This document shows, piece after piece, positions 21,201 to 34,740 of a DNA stretch of 64,000 nucleotides. The stretch is from Pseudomonas argentinensis (lineage in GTDB: Bacteria > Pseudomonadota > Gammaproteobacteria > Pseudomonadales > Pseudomonadaceae), in NCBI RefSeq assembly GCF_001839655.2, contig NZ_CP056087.1, forward strand, positions 1,798,001-1,862,000. Direction: 5' to 3'. The notes under the pieces are model-generated. The model did not search any database. It saw only the letters and a list, made by a program, of their open reading frames with translations, and was not told where the DNA came from. The position numbers and the translations under genes are program-made. Position 1 is the first letter of the stretch. Every line of letters starts with the position of its first letter.

Positions 21201-21833
21201 AAGGAACGCCTCAAGGGCGAGAAGGACACCCTGGGCCTGTACCTGACCGGTCACCCGATCGACGAGTACGAAAGCGAGGTGCGACGGTTCGCCCGTCAGC
21301 GCATCGTCGACCTCAAGCCGGCCCGCGACACCCAGACCATCGCCGGCCTGATCGTCAACCTGCGGGTGATGAAGAACAAGAAGGGCGACAAGATGGGCTT
21401 CATCACCCTGGACGACCGCTCCGGGCGTATCGAAGCCTCGCTGTTCGCCGATGCCTTCGCCAGCAACCAGGCGTTGTTGCAGAGCGATGCCCTGGTGGTG
21501 GTGGAGGGCGAGGTCAGCAACGATGACTTCTCCGGTGGCATGCGCCTGCGCGCCAAGCGGGTGATGAGCCTGGAGGAGGCACGTACCGGCCTGGCCGAAA
21601 GCCTGCGGGTCAAGGTGCAGGCGGCGGCGCTCAAGGGCGACCGGCTACGCTGGCTGGGCGAGTTGTGCCAGCGCCACCGCGGCGCCTGCCCGATCACCCT
21701 GGACTACACCGGCGCCGATGCCAAGGCCCTGCTGCAGTTTGGCGAGCAGTGGCGAATCGACCCGGCCGACAGCTTGATTCAAGCTTTGCGTGACCAGTTC
21801 GGGCGAGAAAACGTCTTCCTGCAATACCGCTAG
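18294..21833 (+). CDS. dnaE: DNA polymerase III alpha subunit
   Basis: Catalytic subunit of the replicative polymerase. The 1179-residue protein has an N-terminal PHP domain (FVHLRLHTEYSLVDGLV onward), then the C-family polymerase core with the catalytic PDFDVDF motif around residues 400-406. Tandem HhH region and beta-clamp-binding area follow, then an OB fold near 1000-1080 (TIAGLIVNLRVMKNKKGDKM). ATG at 18294 is chosen since MAVSFVHLRLHTEYS matches the family; an in-frame upstream extension overlaps the likely promoter. Confidence 0.98.
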   Translation: MAVSFVHLRLHTEYSLVDGLVRVKPLVKAVAGAGMPAVAVTDMSNMCSLVKFYKAAMGAGIKPICGADIWLASAYEDGPLTRMTLLAMNPKGYRNLTELVSRGWSDGQSNDLVIIQRDWVKEASEGLIALSGAKEGEIGHALLDGEPAKAEALLQEWQAVFPERFYLEVQRTSRVNDEEHLHAAVALADRIGAPLVATNDVRFLKQSDFEAHETRVCIGEGRILDDPRRPRIYSDQQYLKSPQEMAELFSDLPDALQNTVEIAKRCNIEVQLGKYFLPDFPVPEGMTIDEYFRKVSFDGLEERLEVLLPKDTPDYDAKKQVYIDRLNFELDIIIQMGFPGYFLIVMDFIQWAKSNGVPVGPGRGSGAGSLVAYVQKITDLDPLAYDLLFERFLNPERVSMPDFDVDFCMDGRDRVIDYVAEKYGRNAVSQIITFGSMAAKAVVRDVARVQGKSYGLADRLSKMIPFEVGMTLEKAYEMEEPLRDFLKVDEEAAEIWEMSLKLEGIVRGTGKHAGGVVIAPTKLTDFAPIACDEEGAGLVTQFDKDDVEQAGLVKFDFLGLRTLTIIKWALETIHRDQRAAGVAEEDLVNVDFIPLDDKKTYDMLQRAETTAVFQLESRGMKELIKKLKPDCLEDMIALVALFRPGPLQSGMVDDFINRKHGRAELSYPHPDYQYAGLEPVLKPTYGIILYQEQVMQIAQVMGGYTLGQADMLRRAMGKKKPEEMAKQRGGFIEGCASNGIDADLAGNIFDLVEKFAGYGFNKSHSAAYGLVSYQTAWLKAHYPAPFMAAVLSADMHNTDKVVILIEECRSMKLRIDPPDVNASEFKFTVTRDAAGGERILYGLGAVKGVGEGPVEAIVEARQDGPFKDLFDFCSRVDLKRINKRTMEALIRSGALDRLGPHFHDEIKAYQANIDRNRAVLLAAMEEAVQAAEQTARSHDSGHMDLFGGVFASPEADVYANHRKARELSLKERLKGEKDTLGLYLTGHPIDEYESEVRRFARQRIVDLKPARDTQTIAGLIVNLRVMKNKKGDKMGFITLDDRSGRIEASLFADAFASNQALLQSDALVVVEGEVSNDDFSGGMRLRAKRVMSLEEARTGLAESLRVKVQAAALKGDRLRWLGELCQRHRGACPITLDYTGADAKALLQFGEQWRIDPADSLIQALRDQFGRENVFLQYR

Positions 21834-22074
21834 AATAGCGGCATTGAATTATGCGGCTGCGGCCGCGTGATTCAGCCCTGACACCCCATGCTTGCCCCCG
21901 CTGCGACCCGATCCGCGTGATCTGGCTGCCGTGTGAATGCCTGGCGCATTTACCGGCATTTTCGCCGGAAGTGCACAGCAGGTGTCGACCTGAAGGCGCC
22001 TGTTCCTATAAGGTAGGCGCCAATTGGATACACGCTCCCCGGCCCTTTTGGCCGTCGACGCATGACGGATGCCT

Positions 22075-23025
22075 ATGAACCCGAATTATCTCGATTTCGA
22101 ACAGCCGATTGCCGACCTGCAAGCCAAGATCGAAGAGCTTCGTCTGGTTGGTAACGACAACTCCCTGAACATCGGCGACGAAATCGCCCGCCTGCAGGAC
22201 AAGAGCAGCACGCTCACCGAGAGCATCTTCAGCAACCTGACCAGTTGGCAGATCGCTCGCCTCGCGCGTCATCCGCAGCGTCCGTACACCCTGGATTACC
22301 TGCAGCACATCTTCACCGAGTTCGACGAGCTGCATGGCGACCGCCATTTCTCCGACGACGCGGCCATCGTGGGCGGCGTCGCGCGGCTCAACGGCCAGCC
22401 GGCGATGGTCATCGGCCATCAGAAGGGCCGTGAAGTGCGTGAGAAGGTGCGCCGCAACTTCGGCATGCCGCGCCCGGAAGGCTACCGCAAGGCCTGCCGC
22501 CTGATGGAAATGGCCGAACGCTTCAAGATGCCGATCCTGACCTTTATCGACACGCCGGGTGCCTACCCGGGTATCGACGCCGAAGAGCGCGGGCAGAGCG
22601 AGGCGATCGCCTGGAACCTGCGGGTCATGGCGCGCCTGAAGACGCCGATCATCTCCACCGTGATCGGCGAGGGTGGTTCCGGCGGCGCCCTGGCCATTGG
22701 CGTGTGCGACAACCTCAACATGCTCGAGTACTCGACCTATGCGGTGATCTCGCCGGAAGGTTGCGCCTCGATCCTGTGGAAGACCGCCGAGAAGGCGCCG
22801 GAAGCCGCCGAAGCCATGGGCATCACCGCCGAGCGCCTGAAAGGCCTGGGCATCGTCGACAAGGTGATCGCCGAGCCACTGGGCGGCGCACACCGCGATC
22901 CGGGCGCTGCCGCCGAATCGATCCGGCAGACCCTGGTCGCTCAGCTCGAGGACCTGCGCAAGCTCGACACCGACGCGCTGCTCGCCCGTCGTTACGAGCG
23001 CCTGATGAGCTATGGCATCGCCTGA
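22075..23025 (+). CDS. accA: acetyl-CoA carboxylase carboxyltransferase subunit alpha
   Basis: With AccD transfers the carboxyl group from carboxybiotin to acetyl-CoA, giving malonyl-CoA for fatty acid synthesis. The 316-residue protein begins [20 protein letters not shown] and has the carboxyltransferase motif [15 protein letters not shown] and [12 protein letters not shown]. An in-frame ATG two codons upstream at 22069 is possible, but the MNPN start matches Pseudomonas AccA. The 241-bp gap after dnaE holds no gene; it probably carries the accA promoter. Confidence 0.97.
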   Translation: MNPNYLDFEQPIADLQAKIEELRLVGNDNSLNIGDEIARLQDKSSTLTESIFSNLTSWQIARLARHPQRPYTLDYLQHIFTEFDELHGDRHFSDDAAIVGGVARLNGQPAMVIGHQKGREVREKVRRNFGMPRPEGYRKACRLMEMAERFKMPILTFIDTPGAYPGIDAEERGQSEAIAWNLRVMARLKTPIISTVIGEGGSGGALAIGVCDNLNMLEYSTYAVISPEGCASILWKTAEKAPEAAEAMGITAERLKGLGIVDKVIAEPLGGAHRDPGAAAESIRQTLVAQLEDLRKLDTDALLARRYERLMSYGIA

Positions 23026-23099
23026 TGCCGTTCCACCCCGCAAGCAGGCCAATCGCCCCGATGGCCGTCATGCTTGCGGGGTCGCTTCACTGATCCCCC

Positions 23100-24410
23100 A
23101 TGTCTCTCGAATCCGCCGTGCTGGCACGCCTTGCGGCGTGGCGTGATGCGCCCCTCTGGCGAGTCGCGTATTCCGGTGGCCTCGACTCTTCGGTGCTGCT
23201 GCACCTGCTGGCCAGGGCGGCCCGGCACCATCGATTGCCACCGATCCGCGCCGTTCACGTCCACCACGGCTTGCAGACCGTTGCCGATGCCTGGCCGGCC
23301 CACTGTCAGCGCTTTTGTGACGAGTTGGGCGTTGCCCTGGATGTGCAGTACGTGCGGGTCGCGCCGGGTGCCAGCCAGGAGCGCGCCGCTCGCGAGGCGC
23401 GATATGCGGCCTTTGGCGCATTGATGGTGCCGGGCGAGGCGCTGCTGCTGGCCCAGCACCAGAATGACCAGGCGGAAACCCTGCTCTATCGGTTGCTGCG
23501 CGGCGCCGGTGTGCGGGGCCTGACGGCCATGGCGCACAGTCGTCGATTGGGGCCGGGCCATGCCGTCAGGCCACTGCTCGATGTGCCACGCAAGGCGCTC
23601 GAGGCCTACGCGGCCGACCACGGGCTGGGTTGGGTGGAAGATCCCTCGAACAGCGACAGTGGCTTTGCCCGCAACTTTCTGCGTCGGGAGATCCTGCCGC
23701 GTCTGGCCGATCACTGGCCCGGCGCGTCGGCGGTATTGGCGCGTGCGGCGGCGCATCAGGCCGAGGCCCAAGGCTTGTTGCAGGAGCTTGCCGACATCGA
23801 CCTGCAGCGCTCGCGAGGGCGCTTGGGTGTGGCCTGGCTGAGCATTCCCTGTCTGGATTTGCCGATGCTGCGCCAGCTTTCCGAGGCCCGTCAGCGCAAC
23901 CTGCTCAGGCACTGGCTGGGTGACCGGACGCGCCTGCCGGATAGTCGGCATTGGCAGGGCTGGGCTGATCTGCGCGATGCTGCCGTGGATGCAACGCCGG
24001 TATGGCGGCTGGAAAGCGGCGAGCTGCGTCGCCACGGCGATCAGCTGCTGTGGCTGGATGCTGCGTGGGGCGTGCCCTGGTCGAATCAGGAACTGCCATG
24101 GCCCGATGCTCGGCAGCCCCTCGGGTTGCCTGGTAACGGTATCGTGAGGGTTGCCGGGCAGCTTCCCGATGGACGGCTGAGCATCGGTTACCGGCAGGGT
24201 GGGGAAGTGCTCAACCTACCAGGGCGTGGGCGGCGTGATCTCAAGCGCCTGCTGCAGGAGGCTGGCGTGCCCGAGTTCATCCGCCCGCGGCTACCGCTGT
24301 TACGCTGCGACGGCCAGGTCGTCGCGGTCGCCAACCTGCCGCTCGACCCGGCCATGGGTGAGCTGCATTGGCAATTCTCCCCGTGGCTGCGGCCAGTCGT
24401 GCCAGATTGA
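23100..24410 (+). CDS. tilS: tRNA(Ile)-lysidine synthase
   Basis: Attaches lysine to C34 of the CAU-anticodon tRNA-Ile so that it reads AUA. The 436-residue protein has the N-type ATP pyrophosphatase P-loop VAYSGGLDSSVLLHLLA near residues 23-39, HVHHGLQ, and AQHQNDQAETLLYRLLRGAG. The TilS-specific C-terminal domain is present (RRDLKRLLQEAGVPEFIRPR). Synteny accA-tilS-pyrG is as in P. aeruginosa. The 289-bp gap to pyrG shows no recognisable gene. Confidence 0.97.
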   Translation: MSLESAVLARLAAWRDAPLWRVAYSGGLDSSVLLHLLARAARHHRLPPIRAVHVHHGLQTVADAWPAHCQRFCDELGVALDVQYVRVAPGASQERAAREARYAAFGALMVPGEALLLAQHQNDQAETLLYRLLRGAGVRGLTAMAHSRRLGPGHAVRPLLDVPRKALEAYAADHGLGWVEDPSNSDSGFARNFLRREILPRLADHWPGASAVLARAAAHQAEAQGLLQELADIDLQRSRGRLGVAWLSIPCLDLPMLRQLSEARQRNLLRHWLGDRTRLPDSRHWQGWADLRDAAVDATPVWRLESGELRRHGDQLLWLDAAWGVPWSNQELPWPDARQPLGLPGNGIVRVAGQLPDGRLSIGYRQGGEVLNLPGRGRRDLKRLLQEAGVPEFIRPRLPLLRCDGQVVAVANLPLDPAMGELHWQFSPWLRPVVPD

Positions 24411-24633
24411 CTGCACAGGGCTTTTGCTCGGATACAAGCTGCTGATTGGCAAGGTATTAATGGCAATGCCAGAATTCTGCCGGCAGCCGTTTCGCGCCGT
24501 GCGGGCTTGCCGTTCTTCCCCCTTCAGGACCTTTCCGGTAGACTACGCTCCCGTCTCTATTCAGGTATTCGCTGCTTCTTCCGGAAGCGGTGGATGTTTG
24601 CTATTTGCCGGCATGGTTCGCCATGTTTGCTAA

Positions 24634-28611
<3,978 letters not shown>

Positions 28612-28620
28612 GTCGGGTTC

Positions 28621-28651
28621 GCGCGGCAGAGGTGCACATCGCCTGCCGCGC
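28621..28651 (+). terminator. possible weak terminator after eno
   Basis: GCGCGGCAG (28621-28629) pairs with CTGCCGCGC (28643-28651), but only a short T-poor tail (GGGCTTTCC) follows. It could be a pause or partial terminator before ftsB. Confidence 0.35.
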
Positions 28652-28768
28652 GGGCTTTCCTGGAGCATCGCCAGGCTCACTGGCGGCCTTGCCGGATAGC
28701 GATGACGCAGGGAGAATCCACGGATGTCCGCCGCAGCGACCCTTTCCTACCCGAGTGCCTCACCTGCC

Positions 28769-29047
28769 ATGCGTAGTCCCTACTGGCTTTTTCTCGTTCT
28801 GATCCTCGTGCTTGCAGGCCTGCAGTATCGCCTGTGGGTGGGCGAGGGCAGCCTGGCCCAGGTGACCGAGCTGCAGCAGGAGATCGCCGACCAGCAGGGC
28901 GAGAACGAACGCCTGCTCGAACGCAACCGCATTCTCGAAGCCGAGGTGATGGAGCTGAAGAAGGGCATGGAAACCGTCGAGGAGCGTGCCCGTCATGAGC
29001 TGGGTATGGTCAAGGAGGGCGAAACCCTCTATCAGTTGGCTGAATGA
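28769..29047 (+). CDS. ftsB: cell division protein FtsB
   Basis: Small bitopic divisome protein of the FtsQLB complex that activates FtsWI septal synthesis. The 92-residue protein has one transmembrane helix (about 4-22, YWLFLVLILVLAGLQYRLWV) followed by a coiled coil (LQQEIADQQGENERLLERN). The start MRSPYWLF at 28769 is chosen by similarity to Pseudomonas FtsB; an in-frame ATG at 28724 would add 15 residues. The ATGA overlap with ispD is conserved. Confidence 0.95.
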   Translation: MRSPYWLFLVLILVLAGLQYRLWVGEGSLAQVTELQQEIADQQGENERLLERNRILEAEVMELKKGMETVEERARHELGMVKEGETLYQLAE

Positions 29048-29754
29048 ACACACCTGATCTGCCGTCGTTCTGGGCGGTGATTCCGGCCGCCGGCATCGGC
29101 AGCCGCATGCGTGCCGACAAGCCCAAGCAATACCTGCAGCTGGCCGGCAAGAGCATTCTCGAACACACCCTCCACTGTTTTCTCGATCACCCTTGTCTGC
29201 GAGGCCTAGTGGTCAGTCTGGCCGAGGGCGATCCGTTCTGGCCATCTCTCGATTGCGCCCGCGATGGGCGAATCCATACCGCCGCCGGTGGCGCCGAACG
29301 CGCCGACTCGGTGCTCAATGCCTTGCTTCGCCTGAGCGAGCTGGGCGCCGCTGAGCAGGACTGGGTGCTGGTGCACGATGCCGCACGGCCCAACCTGGCG
29401 CAGTCCGATCTCGATCTTCTGCTGGCTGAATTGGCCGACGATGTCGTGGGCGGGCTACTCGCGGTGCCGGCCCGCGATACCCTCAAGCGCGTGGACAGTG
29501 ATGGCCGGGTGCGCGAAACCATCGATCGTTCGGCGATCTGGCAGGCCTACACGCCGCAGATGTTCCGCCTCGGCGCCTTGCACCAGGCACTGGCCGAAGC
29601 CCTGGTATCGGATGTCGCGGTCACCGACGAGGCCTCGGCCATGGAATGGGCCGGGCAGGCGCCGCGGCTGATCGAAGGCCGGGCGGACAACCTCAAGGTC
29701 ACCCGCCCGGAAGACCTGCACTATCTGGAGCGCCTCTGGCGAGGCCGCCACTGA
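29044..29754 (+). CDS. ispD: 2-C-methyl-D-erythritol 4-phosphate cytidylyltransferase
   Basis: Third MEP-pathway enzyme: transfers CMP from CTP to MEP. The 236-residue protein has the nucleotidyl-transfer loop VIPAAGIGSRMRADKPKQYL with the conserved Arg and Lys residues, VLVHDAARPN, and VTDEASAMEWAG. It overlaps ftsB by 4 bp. ispF, often its direct neighbour, is 4.5 kb away as in P. aeruginosa. Confidence 0.98.
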   Translation: MNTPDLPSFWAVIPAAGIGSRMRADKPKQYLQLAGKSILEHTLHCFLDHPCLRGLVVSLAEGDPFWPSLDCARDGRIHTAAGGAERADSVLNALLRLSELGAAEQDWVLVHDAARPNLAQSDLDLLLAELADDVVGGLLAVPARDTLKRVDSDGRVRETIDRSAIWQAYTPQMFRLGALHQALAEALVSDVAVTDEASAMEWAGQAPRLIEGRADNLKVTRPEDLHYLERLWRGRH

Positions 29755-29769
29755 GTCACCGCCAGGGGC

Positions 29770-30093
29770 TCAGTGAATCCACTTCTTGGCGTTCTTGCCG
29801 ATGTTGCGTTCCAGCACCGCCGTCAGCTTGTTCATGGCGCCGTCGATGGCCTGCTGCAGTTGGCAGGCATCAAAGGAAACCGACATCGGATCGCGACCTT
29901 TCATCCGTGCTTCGACCTTGCAGCGTTTGTCCTGGGGGCCGCTCTTCAGGGCGTTTTCATCCGAGAGGTGGATTTCCACCCGGGTGAGATGCTCCTCGTA
30001 GCGCTGGAGCTTGTCGCGCACTCGACCGCGGATGTCAGTCTTGAATGCCATTGAGGTGTCGACGTGCTTTCCGCTGTTGACCATGACCTGCAT
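29770..30093 (-). CDS. HPF/RaiA-like ribosome-associated protein
   Basis: A 107-residue protein starting MQVMVNSGKHVDTSMAFKTD. It resembles the hibernation-promoting factor/RaiA (S30AE) fold: an N-terminal beta strand, a charged helix (IRGRVRDKLQRYEEHLTRVE), central strands (KRCKVEARMKGRDPMSVS) and a second helix (LQQAIDGAMNKLTAVLERN). That family sits in the decoding centre of idle ribosomes. The ATG at 30093 is 8 nt after an AGG-rich site (GAGGAC), and upstream in-frame starts are less well placed. It is distinct from the usual hpf gene near rpoN, so it is probably a paralogue. The exact role is unknown. Confidence 0.8.
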   Translation of the reverse strand: MQVMVNSGKHVDTSMAFKTDIRGRVRDKLQRYEEHLTRVEIHLSDENALKSGPQDKRCKVEARMKGRDPMSVSFDACQLQQAIDGAMNKLTAVLERNIGKNAKKWIH

Positions 30094-30221
30094 AACCATG
30101 TCCTCGTACTGGGGGTGGCATCGACCCAAACAGGGGCCTCATGGGTTACGACGGAACCTCAAAGGCAGGGTTCGCCGGCGCTTGTGACATTCTATGAGCG
30201 CCAGGCACCGAGCCCCTGCAG

Positions 30222-31109
30222 TCAGGCGTATTCGGCGCGCTGGGCGAGACCGTAACGTAATGCGTCGATCAATTGCCTGACCTTGGGCGACAGGTGCCGC
30301 TGCTGGGGGTACAGCGCCCATACCGCGGTATTGGGCGGTTGATGATTGTCGAGCAGCGACACCAGGGCGCCGCTGCGCAGGTGCTCGAGCACGTAGTAAT
30401 CCGGCAGCTGACACAAACCGAGCCCGGCCAGGGCCGCGTCCAGCACGGCCTGGCCGCTGTTGCAGCGCCAGTTGCCATTGATCCGCTGCGAAGCTTCACG
30501 GCCTTCGAGCTGAAAGGTCCAGACGTCGCTGCTGCCGATCAGGCAATTGTGCCGTGCCAGTTCCGAGAGGCTGTGCGGGCGCCCATAGCGCTGCAGGTAG
30601 TCGGCCGATGCACACAGATACATGCGCCGTGGTGCCAGGCGGGTTGCCAGCATGCGCGAGTCCTGCAGGCGGCCGAGGCGAATGGCGATGTCGAAGCCGT
30701 CCTGAACCAGGTCGAGGGTGCGATTGCTCAGCTCGATCTCAACCGAAAGCCTGGGATGGCGCGCCATGAACGCGGTGACCAGCGGCACGATAAAGCGCTC
30801 GCCGTAGGCCACCGCACAGGTCATGCGCAGCAGGCCCTTGGGCTCGCTGCCTAGATCACCCATGGCGTTCAGGGCTTCTTCACGGGCATCCTGCAAGCGC
30901 TGGCAGTGTTGCAGAAAGGTCTGGCCGGCCTCGGTCAGCGCCACCTTGCGCGTGGTGCGGTAGAGCAGGCGAGTGTGCAGGCGCTCCTCGAGGCGGGCGA
31001 TCTGCCTGCTCACCTGTGACGATGACAGGCCCAGGCGTTCGGCCGCTGCGGTGAACTGGCCGCATTCGGCCACGGCGACGAATTCATCCAGGCCTTCCCA
31101 GCGATTCAT
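30222..31109 (-). CDS. gfnR: LysR-family regulator of glutathione-dependent formaldehyde detoxification
   Basis: A 295-residue LysR-type regulator. The N-terminal winged helix-turn-helix is visible at residues 1-60 (FTAAAERLGLSSSQVSRQIARL), then a periplasmic-binding-like effector domain. It is divergently transcribed from adhC-fghA, exactly as P. aeruginosa PA3630 (GfnR), which is known to activate those genes. ATG at 31109 follows GGAGGC; a longer in-frame extension overlaps the divergent promoter. Function is inferred from family and position. Confidence 0.85.
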   Translation of the reverse strand: MNRWEGLDEFVAVAECGQFTAAAERLGLSSSQVSRQIARLEERLHTRLLYRTTRKVALTEAGQTFLQHCQRLQDAREEALNAMGDLGSEPKGLLRMTCAVAYGERFIVPLVTAFMARHPRLSVEIELSNRTLDLVQDGFDIAIRLGRLQDSRMLATRLAPRRMYLCASADYLQRYGRPHSLSELARHNCLIGSSDVWTFQLEGREASQRINGNWRCNSGQAVLDAALAGLGLCQLPDYYVLEHLRSGALVSLLDNHQPPNTAVWALYPQQRHLSPKVRQLIDALRYGLAQRAEYA

Positions 31110-32346
<1,237 letters not shown>

Positions 32347-32348
32347 CC

Positions 32349-32424
32349 AGCGGCAGCGTCAAGCCTCAAGCTGCAAGTCGCGCGCGTTGCTTGCAGTTTG
32401 GGGCTTGCAGCTTGACGCTGCCCG
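32349..32424. repeat. large hairpin between adhC and fghA
   Basis: GGCAGCGTCAAGC (32352-32364) is complementary to GCTTGACGCTGCC (32410-32422), with further pairing between CTGCAAG and CTTGCAG inside. The GCTGCAAG motifs match the family seen at 3549-3668 and 49999-50020. It may act as an mRNA stability or termination element between the two cistrons. Confidence 0.65.
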
Positions 32425-32433
32425 GAGGGCTTC

Positions 32434-33273
32434 ATGGAAATCGTATCCAGCAACAAGAGCTTCGGCGGCTGGCACAAGCGCTACAGGCACCGTTCCTCCA
32501 GCCTCAACTGCGACATGGTGTTCGCCGTCTACCTGCCGCCCCAGGCCGAGCAGGGCGCCAAATTGCCGGTGCTGTACTGGCTGAGCGGTTTGACCTGTAC
32601 CGACGAGAACTTCATGCAGAAGGCCGGCGCCCAGCGCATGGCGGCCGAGCTGGGGTTGATCATCGTCGCGCCGGACACCAGCCCGCGGGGCGAGGGCGTG
32701 CCGGATGACGCCAACGGCGCCTATGACTTCGGCCTTGGCGCCGGCTTCTACGTCAACGCCACCCAGGAGCCCTGGGCGCGTCATTACCGCATGTACGACT
32801 ATGTGGTGCAGGAACTGCCGGCGCTGATCGAGGCGAACTTCCCGGTCTCCGGCAAGCGCGGTATCGCCGGCCATTCCATGGGCGGCCATGGTGCACTGAT
32901 CTGCGCGCTGAAGAATCCGGGTCGCTACCAGTCGGTTTCCGCGTTTTCACCGATCGCCAACCCGGTCAGTTGCCCGTGGGGCGAGAAAGCGTTCAGCCAT
33001 TACCTGGGCGAAGACCGTTCGCGCTGGCGCGAATGGGATGCCAGCCTGCTGATCGCCGAGGCCGCGGAAAAACTGCCGATTCTGGTCGACCAGGGCGACC
33101 GTGACGACTTCCTCGACGGTCAGCTCAAGCCCAAGGCGCTGGAGGCGGCGGCCAAGGCGGCAGGGCATCCTCTGACCCTGCGTCTGCAGCCCGGGTACGA
33201 CCACAGCTATTACTTCATCGCCAGCTTTATCGAGGATCACCTGCGTCATCATGCCGAGGCGTTGGTAGGCTGA
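32434..33273 (+). CDS. fghA: S-formylglutathione hydrolase
   Basis: Serine esterase that hydrolyses S-formylglutathione to formate and glutathione, the second step after AdhC. The 279-residue alpha/beta hydrolase has the nucleophile elbow [10 protein letters not shown] near residue 148, the oxyanion region [19 protein letters not shown] and the catalytic His in [19 protein letters not shown] site at 32424-32428 precedes the ATG. Confidence 0.97.
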   Translation: MEIVSSNKSFGGWHKRYRHRSSSLNCDMVFAVYLPPQAEQGAKLPVLYWLSGLTCTDENFMQKAGAQRMAAELGLIIVAPDTSPRGEGVPDDANGAYDFGLGAGFYVNATQEPWARHYRMYDYVVQELPALIEANFPVSGKRGIAGHSMGGHGALICALKNPGRYQSVSAFSPIANPVSCPWGEKAFSHYLGEDRSRWREWDASLLIAEAAEKLPILVDQGDRDDFLDGQLKPKALEAAAKAAGHPLTLRLQPGYDHSYYFIASFIEDHLRHHAEALVG

Positions 33274-33297
33274 TGCTTCTGGTCGGTAGCAAAAGCA

Positions 33298-33381
33298 TTT
33301 CGCGGGCATGGACTGGGCGTCCCCGCCCGCTCCACAGATAGTTATTGAGCGGCTTTTTGGGAGCGGGCCATGCCCGCGAAG
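33298..33381. repeat. pair of inverted REP-type elements
   Basis: TTCGCGGGCATGG (33299-33311) and its perfect complement CCATGCCCGCGAA (33368-33380) flank inner CCCGCCCGCTCC and GGGAGCGGGCC. The core GGGAGCGGGCCATGCCCGCG is the typical Pseudomonas REP palindrome, here as two copies in opposite orientation. It lies between the convergent fghA and dps genes, a usual place for REPs. Confidence 0.8.
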
Positions 33382-33402
33382 CGATATAGAGTTTAATGAA
33401 TT

Positions 33403-33438
33403 AAAAGGGCGCTGCGAACCAGATCCGCAGCGCCCTTT
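33403..33438 (-). terminator. intrinsic terminator of dps
   Basis: AAAGGGCGCTGCG pairs with CGCAGCGCCCTTT around a 9-nt loop; read on the minus strand it ends CCCTTTTAATT, giving the T-run downstream of dps. Confidence 0.75.
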
Positions 33439-33453
33439 CTTGTCGCCCAGCGA

Positions 33454-34011
33454 TTACTCGCCCAGGCTGGAACGCAGCATCCAGGCGTTCTGCTCGTGCA
33501 CGCCGATACGCGCCACCAGCATGTCGTGGCTGAACAGGTCGCCAGCTTCTTCGGCCAACTCCGCGAACTCGTTCATACGGCGGGCAGCGATTTCGTTGTC
33601 CAGCACCAACTGCTTGATCATCTGCGGCGTAGTACCGTGGGGCGCCTCGTTGTCGATCACGGTCAGCGAGCGGAAGGTTTCGCCACCGGTCGGCACCAGC
33701 TTGCCCAGGGCACGGATGCGTTCGGCGATCTCGTCAGCGGCCTGGTGCAATTCGTTGTACTGCTCGTCGGTCAGCTTGTGCAGGCCATAGAAGTTGGCGC
33801 CCTGCACGTTCCAGTGCACACCCAGGGTCTTCACGTACAGGGTGTAGCTGTCGGCCACTGCCTTGGTCAGCGCTTCGGCGACTTTTTCGCGAGCACCGCC
33901 ATCGACGCTGGTGTTGATGCTCAGGCAATCGCCCTTGAGTTTCGACGGCGCGGTTTTCGGTGCGGCCTTGGCCTTGGGTTTAGCGACTGCCGGTTTCTTT
34001 ACTACGGCCAT
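33454..34011 (-). CDS. Dps family DNA-binding ferritin
   Basis: Dodecameric ferritin-like protein that oxidises and stores iron with peroxide and coats DNA. The 185-residue protein has the Dps ferroxidase region [20 protein letters not shown] and the acidic partner [12 protein letters not shown]. The first 30 residues are Lys/Ala/Pro rich ([17 protein letters not shown]), a typical DNA-binding tail that resembles histone-like tails. ATG at 34011 follows GGAGAAC; the in-frame ATG four codons upstream lacks a site. The 255-bp gap to ispF contains no gene that I recognise. Confidence 0.93.
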   Translation of the reverse strand: MAVVKKPAVAKPKAKAAPKTAPSKLKGDCLSINTSVDGGAREKVAEALTKAVADSYTLYVKTLGVHWNVQGANFYGLHKLTDEQYNELHQAADEIAERIRALGKLVPTGGETFRSLTVIDNEAPHGTTPQMIKQLVLDNEIAARRMNEFAELAEEAGDLFSHDMLVARIGVHEQNAWMLRSSLGE

Positions 34012-34266
34012 GATGTTCTCCATGGTTGCTGGAAATCGTTGCTACCTCTTGTCGACTCCTGCAAGGGCAAAAACATTCCCACGTTTTTCGTCGTGGTGTC
34101 TCCCCCGAGGCGCTCCGTCGCGAGTAATCGGAGGGTGAAGCCACCTTTCGCCGGCCGATCGCGAGGGTGGGGATGCTCGAGGTTCCCAGGCCGCCTCGAT
34201 CGCCGGCAAGTCCGCCTCGCCTTGCGCTTTCGGGTAGAATCGGTCTTTTTGCGAGGGCAACGGCTC

Positions 34267-34740
34267 ATGCGGATTGGCCATGGTTACGACGTGCATCGCT
34301 TCGGCGAGGGGGATTTCATCACCCTGGGCGGCGTACGCATCCCCCACAGGTTCGGCCTGGTTGCCCATTCCGATGGCGACGTGGTGCTGCACGCGCTGAG
34401 CGACGCCCTGCTTGGCGCCGTGGCGCTCGGTGACATCGGCAAGCATTTCCCCGATACCGACCCCAACTTCAAGGGTGCCGACAGCCGGGTGCTGCTGCGC
34501 CACGTGCTCGGCCTGGTGCACGCCAAGGGCTGGAAGGTCGGCAACGTCGACGCCACCATCGAGGCCCAGGCGCCGAAGATGGCCCCCCATATCGAGACCA
34601 TGCGCGCACTGATCGCCGAAGACCTGCAGGTCGAGCTCGATCAGGTCAACGTCAAGGCCACCACCACCGAGAAGCTCGGTTTCGTGGGGCGCGAGGAAGG
34701 CATCGCCGTGCACGCCGTCGCCTTGCTGGTCAGCGCATGA
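34267..34740 (+). CDS. ispF: 2-C-methyl-D-erythritol 2,4-cyclodiphosphate synthase
   Basis: Fifth MEP-pathway step: cyclises CDP-ME-2-phosphate with loss of CMP. The 157-residue protein has the zinc ligands in [12 protein letters not shown] and [14 protein letters not shown], and [19 protein letters not shown]. The frame is open far upstream because it runs antisense to dps; the true start is the ATG at 34267. It overlaps truD by 4 bp. Confidence 0.97.
   Translation: MRIGHGYDVHRFGEGDFITLGGVRIPHRFGLVAHSDGDVVLHALSDALLGAVALGDIGKHFPDTDPNFKGADSRVLLRHVLGLVHAKGWKVGNVDATIEAQAPKMAPHIETMRALIAEDLQVELDQVNVKATTTEKLGFVGREEGIAVHAVALLVSA

Noticed and set aside
19386..21254. 622-codon minus-strand frame opposite dnaE
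   Set aside because: Shadow frame without recognisable motifs; dnaE is well supported.
33496..34266. Long in-frame N-terminal extension of ispF
   Set aside because: It is antisense to dps; IspF proteins begin at the MRIGHGYD start at 34267.
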